DNA of 64,000 bases, taken from Colwellia sp. RSH04. GTDB taxonomy: Bacteria; Pseudomonadota; Gammaproteobacteria; Enterobacterales; Alteromonadaceae. Positions within the stretch are counted from its first letter, which is position 1. Each line of letters opens with the position of its first letter. A program made the translations under genes and the position numbers. Shown here one piece after another: positions 54,868 through 63,466 of this stretch. Where the stretch lies: contig NZ_QXIO01000008.1 in the NCBI RefSeq assembly GCF_003545765.1, positions 1-64,000 on the forward strand, written 5' to 3'. The notes beneath the pieces were generated by a model. The model worked only from the letters and a program-made list of their open reading frames with translations. It did not search any database and had not been told where the DNA came from.

Positions 54868-55812
54868 TTAGTCAACTAACGCATTAGTTGCATTAATTAA
54901 GTGGTGTCTAGTATTTGGCTCAGAAGAAGAGTGACCCGCACCTTCACTCGTAATTAACCTTGAATTAGGTAATTTAAGGTGTAGTTGCCAGGCATTATCG
55001 TAAGGGCAAACAATATCATAACGTCCATGAACGATCGTTGTAGGTATGTCTTTGATTTTGCCACAATGATTCAATATTTGATTTTCAGATAAAAAGCACT
55101 TATTAAACATAAAGTGCGCTTCATGACGAGCTAGTGTCCACGCTCTTTCATCAGCCGTTGCTTCATCAACAAACTTTTGATCGGGAATTAAAGTACAGCA
55201 TCGAATTTCCCAGATACTCCATGCTTTTGCAACTTTCATCGCAAGCGCTTTGTCTTCACCAATCATGACTTTATAAGCTGCTTGCACAGTACCTTGTGCT
55301 GCACCTTCTGGAAGACAGTTCAAATATTCTTGCCAATAGTCAGGGTAAATACGAGTTGCACCACCACCGGCAAAAGTCCAATTTGTATCTTGCTCTCTAC
55401 CTAAATAAATCCCTCTTAGCGTAAGGCTTTTCACTTTCTCAGGGTATGCTTGGGCATAGACAAGTGATAAAGTTGAGCCCCACGAACCACCAAAAACATG
55501 CCAACTATTAATCGCTAGTTTGTTTCTTATTTTTTCAATGTCTTCAACTAAAGCTGTAGTTGTATTATTTTTTAAACAACCATGTGGCAGCGAGCGACCA
55601 CACCCGCGCTGATCAAACAAGATAATACGAAATTTTTCAGGATTAAAAAAACGTCTGTCTTTTGCGGAACAACCGCCGCCTGGACCTCCATGGATAAAGA
55701 GGATGGTTTGGCCATTTGGATTACCACACTCTTCAATATAAATTTCGTGTTGGTCATCTACAGGCAATAAAAAATGATTGTAAGGTTCAATGTCAGGATA
55801 AAAGTCATTCAT
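54868..55812 (-). CDS. pip: Proline iminopeptidase
   Basis: A 314-residue alpha/beta hydrolase (family S33) that removes N-terminal proline from peptides. The oxyanion motif HGGPGGGCS (about 41-49), nucleophile S110 in GGSWGSTL, and the aspartate (HGRYDIVCP) and histidine (GAGHSSSEP) of the triad are all visible. Cytoplasmic, monocistronic. The symbol follows the family. Confidence 0.93.
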   Translation of the reverse strand: MNDFYPDIEPYNHFLLPVDDQHEIYIEECGNPNGQTILFIHGGPGGGCSAKDRRFFNPEKFRIILFDQRGCGRSLPHGCLKNNTTTALVEDIEKIRNKLAINSWHVFGGSWGSTLSLVYAQAYPEKVKSLTLRGIYLGREQDTNWTFAGGGATRIYPDYWQEYLNCLPEGAAQGTVQAAYKVMIGEDKALAMKVAKAWSIWEIRCCTLIPDQKFVDEATADERAWTLARHEAHFMFNKCFLSENQILNHCGKIKDIPTTIVHGRYDIVCPYDNAWQLHLKLPNSRLITSEGAGHSSSEPNTRHHLINATNALVD

Positions 55813-55902
55813 AAGGTTATTATTCCGTATATTTGGGGAATATATAATGCTTGGAGAGTTTGAGGCTTGTCAAATACTTCGCAAAATAGAAATGATTCGA
55901 TA

Positions 55903-56355
55903 TCAGGACTGTTGGTGCTTAGTGATTATTTTATCTAAATGATTTGCAAAGTTTTGTCGGTCTTGTTGATTAAGTGCTGCTGGCCCTCCCGTTTGAACAC
56001 CACTAGCGCGCATGGTATCCATAAAATCGCGTATATTTAATCGGGATTTAATATTTTCTATGGTAAAAAGCTCGCCTCTAGGGCTTAATGCGAGTGCACC
56101 TTTGCTGATAGCGTCACTCGCTAATGGAATATCACTAGTTATCACCAAGTCGCCTTGGGAAACACGTTTGACTATTTCATCATCAGCAACATCAAAACCA
56201 CTAGAGACCTGCATAAAGTTAATAAAACGTGATGGTGGCACCCTAATTGAGTGATTAGCTAGAAATGTTGTAGAAATTGCGCGTTTATCTGCTGCTTTAA
56301 AGAGTATGTCTTTAATCACAACAGGACATGCATCAGCATCAACCCATATTTTCAT
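55903..56355 (-). CDS. YaiI/YqxD family protein (UPF0178/DUF188)
   Basis: A 150-residue protein of the YaiI family, starting with the signature [10 protein letters not shown] (residues 3-12) and a second block VITSDIPLA and [11 protein letters not shown]. Structural relatives are PIN-like nuclease folds, but the function is not established. Monocistronic and leftward, 90 bases from pip. Confidence 0.9.
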   Translation of the reverse strand: MKIWVDADACPVVIKDILFKAADKRAISTTFLANHSIRVPPSRFINFMQVSSGFDVADDEIVKRVSQGDLVITSDIPLASDAISKGALALSPRGELFTIENIKSRLNIRDFMDTMRASGVQTGGPAALNQQDRQNFANHLDKIITKHQQS

Positions 56356-56545
56356 TATAATGTACCTTGTTGTATGCGTTAGTTAATAAAATAACGATTA
56401 CATATAGTATCTGATGTGTAACTACTTAGATAGTAATTCACAAGCCCTTAATATGTGCCTTTTAAGGTTATAAAGTAGGAAATTAAAGCGATAAAAGCTA
56501 TGCTTAAGGGTATCCATTGAAAATAAAAATACTAAGAGGTTATTT

Positions 56546-57448
56546 TTGAGTATTGTTAAATATACTTTATTGTTTTTTATCATTATCTTCAGCTTTCTGT
56601 GTCAAGCCAGTATTGAAAAGAAAGACTTGATTTGGTTGACTGACGATGGCAAAGATTTAACTGACTTAAAAATGTTTGATAAAGATATTTCTATTGGTAC
56701 AGATACTACAAACTTAGTGTTAAAGGAGTTATCTGATTACAATATTGATTTCCAACTGGTACAAATTCCAAGAGCAGGTAAGTTAATGAAAGGGATGGGA
56801 AATGTATGTATTTCCAATAGAATTAAAACCGAAGAACGTCAAGTAGACAATGTATTCAGCTTTCCTGTTAATATTTTTCCAGGGTTACGCTTGTATTATT
56901 TAAAAGATCAAAAGCGTTTATTAGCAGAAGGAAAGGATACGCGGATTTTTAATGAACAAGGTGAGCTTCGCTCATTAAGTGTACTCTTCAATATCTACCC
57001 AGACAGTGTTATTGCCATAACCAAAGGTCGATCATTTGGCGAAGCTGTTGATAAACAGTTACAGCAAGTCTCTAATCACAACAAATTAACCAGAGCGGGT
57101 GATGGCCGATACTATGCGTTGATTCAAATGTTAATTAAAGGTCGTATAGATTTTTTGATTGATTTTCCTGTTGAAATTAAAAGAGAGTTAACAGGAGATA
57201 CAAAGGAACATAACTTATCAAACGTACCTATCGCAAACATTCCAGAGTATATTGTTGGTCATATCGCTTGTAGCGATAGTTTAATCGGCCATGAAGTGAT
57301 TAAGAAAGTAAATAACGCTTTAACTAAGTTATATCGAAACAATAAATTTTATCAGGCACATACTCGTTACATACTACAAAGTGATTTAATTAATTTTGAC
57401 CGATATTATCTAGAAGTCTTTAAAGTAGCTCCGCCAAACAACGATTAG
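56546..57448 (+). CDS. Periplasmic solute-binding-like protein
   Basis: A 300-residue exported protein (signal peptide about 1-22, ending near CQASIE) of the type-II periplasmic binding fold, related to family 3 solute-binding proteins and TIGR02285-like proteins. There is no ABC permease nearby, so it may be a sensor or orphan. The start is TTG at 56546, preceded by AAGAGG; no ATG is nearby. The downstream gene follows after 23 bases. Confidence 0.75.
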   Translation: MSIVKYTLLFFIIIFSFLCQASIEKKDLIWLTDDGKDLTDLKMFDKDISIGTDTTNLVLKELSDYNIDFQLVQIPRAGKLMKGMGNVCISNRIKTEERQVDNVFSFPVNIFPGLRLYYLKDQKRLLAEGKDTRIFNEQGELRSLSVLFNIYPDSVIAITKGRSFGEAVDKQLQQVSNHNKLTRAGDGRYYALIQMLIKGRIDFLIDFPVEIKRELTGDTKEHNLSNVPIANIPEYIVGHIACSDSLIGHEVIKKVNNALTKLYRNNKFYQAHTRYILQSDLINFDRYYLEVFKVAPPNND

Positions 57449-57471
57449 ATATTTTAAAGGACATAAAAACA

Positions 57472-57831
57472 GTGACGATAATGAATAAAAATTACCAACA
57501 AGTCTGGCAAACGGTGCAATGCATACCTACAGGTAAAGTTGCTAATTATGGCCAAGTGGCTGATTTAGCAGGTCTACCGGGTAGAGCAAGGTTAGTTGGT
57601 AAAGCGTTAGGCATGGTACCTAAAGAAGGATGGCAAGGTAAAACTGTGCCTTGGTATCGAGTTATTAATTCCCAAGGAAAAATTTCATTCCCGCTCGGTA
57701 GTGAACAACACTTGAAGCAAAAGCAGTACCTACAAGATGAACACGTTGTCGTGATTGGTAATCGCATTAGCATGCCAAGTTTTCAATGGCAACCTGATCT
57801 AACAGACTTACTTTATAAACTAGATTTTTAA
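57472..57831 (+). CDS. Alkyltransferase-like protein (ATL, MGMT family)
   Basis: A 119-residue protein of the MGMT-like DNA-binding fold without the alkyl-accepting cysteine: the PCHR motif of O6-alkylguanine transferases reads PWYRVINSQGKIS, with Trp in place of Cys. ATL proteins bind O6-alkylguanine and hand it to nucleotide excision repair. The start is GTG at 57472, 10 bases after AAAGGA; an ATG at 57481 is possible. It lies 23 bases after the binding-protein gene. Confidence 0.88.
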   Translation: MTIMNKNYQQVWQTVQCIPTGKVANYGQVADLAGLPGRARLVGKALGMVPKEGWQGKTVPWYRVINSQGKISFPLGSEQHLKQKQYLQDEHVVVIGNRISMPSFQWQPDLTDLLYKLDF

Positions 57832-57934
57832 TATTACAACGTAAATTGCTATTTTTTCTCTAGTTTCTTGTGAAGTTGGACGTTACTCATGTAGGAAATA
57901 ATCGTTCAAACAACATTGACTATTTATAACGAAT

Positions 57935-57962
57935 AAATAAAAAGCCCAGTCAATAACTGGGC
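57935..57962 (-). terminator. Terminator after hsp20 gene
   Basis: Stem GCCCAGT (57944-57950) with ACTGGGC (57956-57962) and, on the minus strand, a T-rich tail toward 57935. It serves the leftward small heat shock gene. Confidence 0.8.
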
Positions 57963-58005
57963 AAAAAACAAAGGGAACACAATAACATTGTGACTAATTA
58001 ACGGG

Positions 58006-58458
58006 TTAATTACTTGATAATAAGCTCTTACCGTTTATGGCAATTTTACGAGGCTTAAGGGCTTCGGGAATTTCTCTTTCAAGGTCAACATGCAGTAAAC
58101 CATTTTCCATGAAAGCACCAATAACCTTTACATGCTCGCCAAGTTGAAATTTTCGTTCGAAATTCCTTTCAGCGATACCTTGGTGTAAAAATTTTCTTTC
58201 TGTTTTGCCTTCAGTTTCTTGGTTTCGGTTGCCGATAATAATCAAGGTATTATCTTTTGATTCAATTTCTAAGTTTTCTTCACTGAAACCGGCTACAGCC
58301 ATGGTAATACGGTATTGATCTTCTGCAAGCAATTCAACGTTATAAGGAGGATAACTCGATTGTTTATCTGCTCTTGAAGCTTTGTCTATTAGACCTGCAA
58401 GGTGATCAAAACCAATGAATGAACGATAAAGTGGACTGAAATCTGTAGATGTACGCAT
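58006..58458 (-). CDS. Small heat shock protein (IbpA/Hsp20 family)
   Basis: A 150-residue alpha-crystallin-domain chaperone. The N-terminus STDFSPLYRSFIGFDHL is typical of IbpA-type proteins, and the domain shows YRITMAVAGFSEENLEIE and a late LHVDLEREIPE. It binds unfolded proteins. The name ibpA is likely but not proven. No sigma-32 promoter could be fixed with confidence upstream. Confidence 0.93.
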   Translation of the reverse strand: MRTSTDFSPLYRSFIGFDHLAGLIDKASRADKQSSYPPYNVELLAEDQYRITMAVAGFSEENLEIESKDNTLIIIGNRNQETEGKTERKFLHQGIAERNFERKFQLGEHVKVIGAFMENGLLHVDLEREIPEALKPRKIAINGKSLLSSN

Positions 58459-58826
58459 AATGTAATATCCTAAAAAATTAGCAATAAAAAATCGTTAACA
58501 TAAATATTTTCTGCAAGACGCTCAATTGAGGCTGTTTAGTCAGAACTACCAAGGTAACTTGCCTAGTACTTTATTAACTATGTTACAGAAAATTGTTAAC
58601 GTTGCCTTTCAATGTGAACAGGCAAAGTGTGTATGTAGCCCCTTATGGCGACTACAATTATAAAGATGGGAATGAAAGGATTATTTTCAAGGATAAAAAT
58701 AAAAATATTTTTAAGTTGTTGATGTTAAAAGGTTTATTTTTTTTGTTTTTTGTATTTTGTTTTCTTCGGTGACGGTATGGCTTGGATTAGTTTTTACTCT
58801 CTAATCAACCCAAGCCCTTGGTATGG
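58459..58826. other. Region upstream of hsp20, 368 bases
   Basis: AT-rich non-coding DNA between hsp20 and tpx, both leftward. It must hold the hsp20 promoter and the tpx 3' end. A short imperfect repeat GTAGCCCC...CGACTAC lies at about 58637-58657 and an imperfect hairpin at 58779-58816 just past the tpx stop could be its terminator. No gene or RNA is recognised. Confidence 0.45.
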
Positions 58827-59486
58827 TTAGCTTGATTTTTCAGCTTCATCAATGTCATTATCTTCATCTAGAACGACAACAGGAGCGGTGTTTTTAATAA
58901 ATTCTAACGCTTTGTCATAGTTTGGGTGTTCAGAGATATTTGCGACAAGCTCTTTGTAAACTACTTTTCCTTCCTGATTTACAATGAAGATTGCGCGGGT
59001 GAGTAAACCCATGTCTTTTATTAGTAAACCGTAATTTATACCGAATTCACGCCATACGGAATCAGAAAGTACTTTAATTTGATCTACCTTTTCGGTTTTA
59101 CAAAAACGTTTTTGCGCAAAAGGAAGATCATTAGATATGGTTACTAAGCTAATGTTTTTAGGTAATTTTCCAACTTCTTCATTAAAGCGCTTTGTTTGTA
59201 ATGAACATACTCCTGTGTCTAAACTTGGTACCACAGAAATTAAAATGGTTTGACCTGAAAAGTTTTGCAAAGTAATCGGAGCAAAGTTTTTATCAACCAC
59301 TTTGAAATTCGGAGCTCGTTCGCCAACATTGACTTGTGTTCCAAGTAATGTGACATATTTATCACCTGCTTTGACTAAGTTATTTGTTGCTGGTAGTTCT
59401 GATTGTTGAAAATTATTAGCTAATGTTGTCGAGCAAGTTAAAAGTGAAAATATGGTTAGTTTTAGTAAATGAGTAGTAAAATTCAT
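58827..59486 (-). CDS. tpx: Periplasmic thiol peroxidase (Tpx-like)
   Basis: A 219-residue peroxiredoxin of the Tpx subfamily that reduces peroxides. An N-terminal signal peptide (about 1-23, cleavage near LANNF) exports it. The peroxidatic cysteine is in SLDTGVCSLQTKRFNE and the resolving cysteine in KRFCKTE, about 35 residues later, as in Tpx. E. coli Tpx is cytoplasmic and lacks such a signal. The C-terminus has an acidic extension (DEDNDIDEAEKSS). Monocistronic, divergent from the receiver-CheC gene. Confidence 0.92.
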   Translation of the reverse strand: MNFTTHLLKLTIFSLLTCSTTLANNFQQSELPATNNLVKAGDKYVTLLGTQVNVGERAPNFKVVDKNFAPITLQNFSGQTILISVVPSLDTGVCSLQTKRFNEEVGKLPKNISLVTISNDLPFAQKRFCKTEKVDQIKVLSDSVWREFGINYGLLIKDMGLLTRAIFIVNQEGKVVYKELVANISEHPNYDKALEFIKNTAPVVVLDEDNDIDEAEKSS

Positions 59487-59677
59487 GCACAGTTGAAATA
59501 ATTAATGTTACGGTAAGTGAAGTTTATCTGTTTAATTAAATAAATTCTATCTATAGCCTACATAGACGTTGTTTTTTATGTTGAATACTCTATTGTTATC
59601 AATAGAGAGGATATTTTTTTGAAAAAGTTTTAGTTATAAAGTTTCTTTATATTGGTTAATTGAGGGTCAATATTAAT

Positions 59678-60817
59678 ATGTCGACTAAGTTATTAATTTG
59701 TGATGACTCTAATATGGCACGCAAGCAAGTTGCGCGTTCTCTTCCTGACGGTTGGGATGTAGATGTTAGTTTTGCAAGTGATGGAGTTGAAGGGATAGAA
59801 GCCATAAAGGCGGGTAAGGGGGATGTGCTTTTACTTGATTTGAATATGCCTAATATGGATGGTTATCAGGTGCTAGAGACGATACTTAAAGAAGATCTTC
59901 CAACGTTAACCATTGTTATCTCAGGTGATATTCAACCTGAAGCTCATGCTCGAGTAACGGGTATGGGGGCGCTTGATTTTATTCAAAAACCCGTGAGTAA
60001 AGATATTTTAACTAATGTATTAAGTGCATACGGCGTTTATAGTGCAGCGCGCACAGAAGAGGTCCAAACTAAACCAACAACCTCACCATCACCTGTTCAA
60101 AAAACACCTGTTCAAACTTCGCCCACAATGGCTCAACCTATAGAGTCCGTAACGGCCAAACCAATTGAAATTGAAAAAGCTTCTGCTGAACCAGAAAAAA
60201 CTGAAGAGGTTGTTGAGGTCACGTTATCGCCCGATATGCGTGATTGTTATCAAGAAATTGCCAATGTAGCGATGGGCAGAGCAGGAGATTTGCTTGCGCG
60301 CCTTTTAAATGTATTTGTTGAGCTACCCATCCCTAATGTTAACTTTATTGAAGTTAGTGAAATAAGAATGGCATTAAAGGATGTAGAAGCAAACGATAGT
60401 ACTTCGGGGGTTTGCCAAGGGTTTATCAGTGCAGGTATCTCTGGAGAAGCATTATTGATTCTAAATGATTCAAGTTTTAAAGATGTAGCTTCTTTACTTA
60501 ATTATCAATATGACGCACAAATGGGTACAGAGTTAGAATTGCTTATGGATTTAGCAAATGTACTTATTGGTGCTTGTTTAAAGGGTATCTCAGAGCAATT
60601 AGATATTCAATTTAGTCAAGGCCACCCTGAGGTATTAGGTCAACATCGTAAAATATCAGAGTTGATTGCTAATAATGCCAATAAGTGGAAGAAAACACTT
60701 GCGATTGAAATTAGTTATAGTATTGAAAATTACCCGATAAAATGTGATTTACTATTATTATTTACTGAATCGTCAATGTTAACATTAAATAATAAATTGT
60801 CTTATTTACTTGATTAG
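59678..60817 (+). CDS. Response regulator with CheC-like phosphatase domain
   Basis: A 379-residue cytoplasmic protein: receiver domain (about 1-118) with phospho-acceptor D54 in LLLDLNMP, then a Pro/Thr/Glu-rich linker (about 123-180), then a CheC-type domain (about 185-375). The CheC active-site E-x2-N motif is intact as E193-N196 (EIAN) and degenerate as D291-N294 (DLAN). CheC enzymes dephosphorylate CheY-P. The start at 59678 is preferred to TTG at 59660 because of GAGGG just upstream. It precedes the PAS-diguanylate cyclase by 47 bases. Confidence 0.9.
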   Translation: MSTKLLICDDSNMARKQVARSLPDGWDVDVSFASDGVEGIEAIKAGKGDVLLLDLNMPNMDGYQVLETILKEDLPTLTIVISGDIQPEAHARVTGMGALDFIQKPVSKDILTNVLSAYGVYSAARTEEVQTKPTTSPSPVQKTPVQTSPTMAQPIESVTAKPIEIEKASAEPEKTEEVVEVTLSPDMRDCYQEIANVAMGRAGDLLARLLNVFVELPIPNVNFIEVSEIRMALKDVEANDSTSGVCQGFISAGISGEALLILNDSSFKDVASLLNYQYDAQMGTELELLMDLANVLIGACLKGISEQLDIQFSQGHPEVLGQHRKISELIANNANKWKKTLAIEISYSIENYPIKCDLLLLFTESSMLTLNNKLSYLLD

Positions 60818-60864
60818 CTTAACGACGAAAAACTTTTTAGCTATTGATATAGCAGGAAAATAGA

Positions 60865-61830
60865 ATGACATTAGAGTCTTCACAATTAAATGAATTACAT
60901 TGGTTAATGGAAATGTTGCATAACATTGACGTTGGTTTAGTCGTGTTGGATAAAGAGTACAACATTCAAATCTTTAACGGCTTTATGGAGAATCACAGTG
61001 GATATTTGCCAAGAGAAGTTAAAGATAAATGTTTATTTGAGCTGTTTGATGAAATCCAACCAGAATGGTTTATACGAAAAGCAGAATCTGTTTTTTTATT
61101 AAAAAATAAGGCATTTACCATTTGGGAACAACGCCCATATTTATTTAAATTTGATAGTTATCGTCCTGTGACTGGCAGCGCCGATTTTATGTATCAAAAC
61201 ACCACGTTTATACCGCTATTATCTGCTTCAGGTGACGTTACTCATTTATGTTTACTGGTTTATGATGTTACTGACAATGCTATTCATAAACTCAGTTTAG
61301 AGCAAGCAAATAAGGAATTAGCGATATTAAGTCAAACAGACGGCTTAACTAAATTATTTAATAGAGCTCACTGGGAGTTATGCTTGCAAGCAGAGTATAA
61401 GCGCTGGTCTAGAAGTGATCATGCTAGCTCATTAGTGATGATAGATATAGATCACTTTAAAAAGGTGAATGACAGCTACGGGCACCTTGTTGGTGATGAT
61501 GTTATACGTCACCTATCTGGACTTATTCGAAAACATGTTCGTGAAACCGATGTTTCTGGACGATATGGAGGAGAGGAGTTTGCTATATTATTAGCCGATA
61601 CCCCTCTTGAGAATGCCCAAATATTTGCAGAAAGGTTACGTTCTGAAGTGGAAAAGTCGATAGTTAAACATAATGACATTGAAATTCAATATACTATTAG
61701 TATCGGAGTTGCTGAAATAGAGAAAACGATTAACACCTATGAGGCATGGATTGAGTGTGCTGACACAGCCTTATATCGTTCAAAAGATGAAGGCAGAAAT
61801 AGAATTTCACTTTATCCAAAGCAAACCTAG
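60865..61830 (+). CDS. PAS-domain diguanylate cyclase
   Basis: A 321-residue cytoplasmic protein with an N-terminal PAS domain (about 12-140) and a C-terminal GGDEF domain. Active-site G235-G236-E237-E238-F239 and the inhibitory RxxD (R226-D229) are intact, so it should synthesise cyclic di-GMP with product feedback. It follows the receiver-CheC gene by 47 bases on the same strand, so they are probably co-transcribed. The PAS ligand is unknown. Confidence 0.92.
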   Translation: MTLESSQLNELHWLMEMLHNIDVGLVVLDKEYNIQIFNGFMENHSGYLPREVKDKCLFELFDEIQPEWFIRKAESVFLLKNKAFTIWEQRPYLFKFDSYRPVTGSADFMYQNTTFIPLLSASGDVTHLCLLVYDVTDNAIHKLSLEQANKELAILSQTDGLTKLFNRAHWELCLQAEYKRWSRSDHASSLVMIDIDHFKKVNDSYGHLVGDDVIRHLSGLIRKHVRETDVSGRYGGEEFAILLADTPLENAQIFAERLRSEVEKSIVKHNDIEIQYTISIGVAEIEKTINTYEAWIECADTALYRSKDEGRNRISLYPKQT

Positions 61831-61855
61831 TGAAATCATAACGCTATAATAAAAT

Positions 61856-61893
61856 AAAAAAGCTGTTTAAAAGTGATTAAGCAGCTTTTTTAT
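61856..61893. terminator. Bidirectional terminator, diguanylate cyclase / lnt
   Basis: 15-bp stem (61856-61870 with 61877-61891), one G-T pair, with A and T tracts on both sides. It overlaps the lnt stop codon and serves both convergent genes. Confidence 0.85.
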
Positions 61894-63457
61894 TGCTCGC
61901 AATAAAGCGTTGATATAACAGTATCAACGTTGTAGGAAAAATTATCATTAGCCAAAGAATAAGTCTGGGCCATTGGCTGTATGGAGTACTGCCGCTAACT
62001 AAGGCGACATTCGCTTTTAAAACGGCTTCCTCGAATTGTGGAATAATTGCCGATATATTTCCTAAATGATCAATAGTCGCACTAATACCATTATTAGTAG
62101 ATCGTAATAACGGTTTTCCAAATTCTAATGCACGCATTCTCGCCATATCTAAGTGCTGATGTGGGCCATGAGAGTCGCCAAACCAAGCATCATTACTGAC
62201 CGTTAAGATCATGTCAGTTTCTTGAGTTAAGTTTGCCGCAAGTTGGCTAGGAAAAGCTATTTCAAAACAAATTAAGGGCAAAATAGCTAAGTCATTGGCA
62301 ATCAAGTTTGATTGCACATAATTACCACGAGAAAAGGAGGACTGCGGCAAATTAAACAAAGGTGCTATTGGTCTTAACCATTCTTGAAAGGGTACAAATT
62401 CACCAATAGGAAGCAAATGGTTTTTATAATAACGATTACTATGGTTATAAAAGTAGCCTAAATCATCGTCTGCGTTTTTCTTTCCTAGAGTTATTAATGC
62501 GTTAAAATACTCTTTACTTTCAAAGTTGTAATTGATGATACCGGTAATAATAGTACTTTCATTAAATAAGGCTGATTGATTAACAGTAGAAAGAAAGTCT
62601 TGCACAGCAGGCTCCATAGCGGGAATTGCTGATTCTGGCCAAATAATAATATCTGCGTCGTAATTAACTCTGGTTAAATCTAAATATTTTAACATGGTTG
62701 GCCACTCTTGCTCAGGCTGCCATTTTATCGACTGTTCGATATTGCCTTGAATAAGAGCGACAGATACTTGTTTACCTGTAACTTTAACCCACTGTTGGGT
62801 GTTAATTATAAAGGTTAGAGCAAAAGTTAAAGCGATTACGGTAACTGCTTGAATAGGCGAGCAGATTTTCTTTTGAAAGCCACTAGCAGCAATAAACGTG
62901 ATTAATTGATAAATAGCAACAATCAAAGATAACAGTATAAATGTAATACCGACTTCACCAATCACGGGAGCAAATACAGACAACGGACTATTTATTTGGC
63001 TATAACCTAATGACAGCCATGGAAAACCTGTCATGACGACAGAGCGTAAATATTCAGTAAATAACCATAACGAAGGAAAAAGCCATAAATTAATGGTGTT
63101 TTTTTGAGATAAACGATAGGTCAAATAGCAAGCTAGAGCAGGGTATATGGCCAAATACAAACAAAGCAAAAGCATTAAAAGTAATGATATTATCAACGGC
63201 AAGCCGCCAAATTGATCGATACTTACATGCACCCAACTGATGCCACTAGCAAACCAGCCAAAGGCAAAAAATAAGCCATAGATAGCCGCTTGCTTTGCTG
63301 TTGGTGATACTTTAACCGCATGTATTAATACTAACGGTGCTATCAAAGAAAGCCACCACAAAGCGTATGGGGCATAAGCAAAAACAAGACTTAACCCCGC
63401 TAGCATGCATAGCCAGTTAAGTTTGTTTTTTATCATAGATATTATAAAAATAGGCAT
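61877..63457 (-). CDS. lnt: Apolipoprotein N-acyltransferase
   Basis: A 526-residue inner-membrane enzyme that adds the third acyl chain to lipoproteins. About six to seven membrane helices precede the periplasmic nitrilase-fold domain, where the catalytic triad is seen in WPESAIP (Glu), NHLLPIGEF (Lys just before) and ICFEIAFP (Cys). It is nine bases after corC, the conserved order corC-lnt. The start is uncertain: 63457 or 63436. Confidence 0.95.
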   Translation of the reverse strand: MPIFIISMIKNKLNWLCMLAGLSLVFAYAPYALWWLSLIAPLVLIHAVKVSPTAKQAAIYGLFFAFGWFASGISWVHVSIDQFGGLPLIISLLLMLLLCLYLAIYPALACYLTYRLSQKNTINLWLFPSLWLFTEYLRSVVMTGFPWLSLGYSQINSPLSVFAPVIGEVGITFILLSLIVAIYQLITFIAASGFQKKICSPIQAVTVIALTFALTFIINTQQWVKVTGKQVSVALIQGNIEQSIKWQPEQEWPTMLKYLDLTRVNYDADIIIWPESAIPAMEPAVQDFLSTVNQSALFNESTIITGIINYNFESKEYFNALITLGKKNADDDLGYFYNHSNRYYKNHLLPIGEFVPFQEWLRPIAPLFNLPQSSFSRGNYVQSNLIANDLAILPLICFEIAFPSQLAANLTQETDMILTVSNDAWFGDSHGPHQHLDMARMRALEFGKPLLRSTNNGISATIDHLGNISAIIPQFEEAVLKANVALVSGSTPYSQWPRLILWLMIIFPTTLILLYQRFIASNKKAA

Positions 63458-63466
63458 TATAAAAAG

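Noticed and set aside
58459-58826. Sigma-32 promoter and thermosensor upstream of hsp20
   Set aside because: No convincing -35/-10 pair or hairpin with ordered pairing was found by eye.
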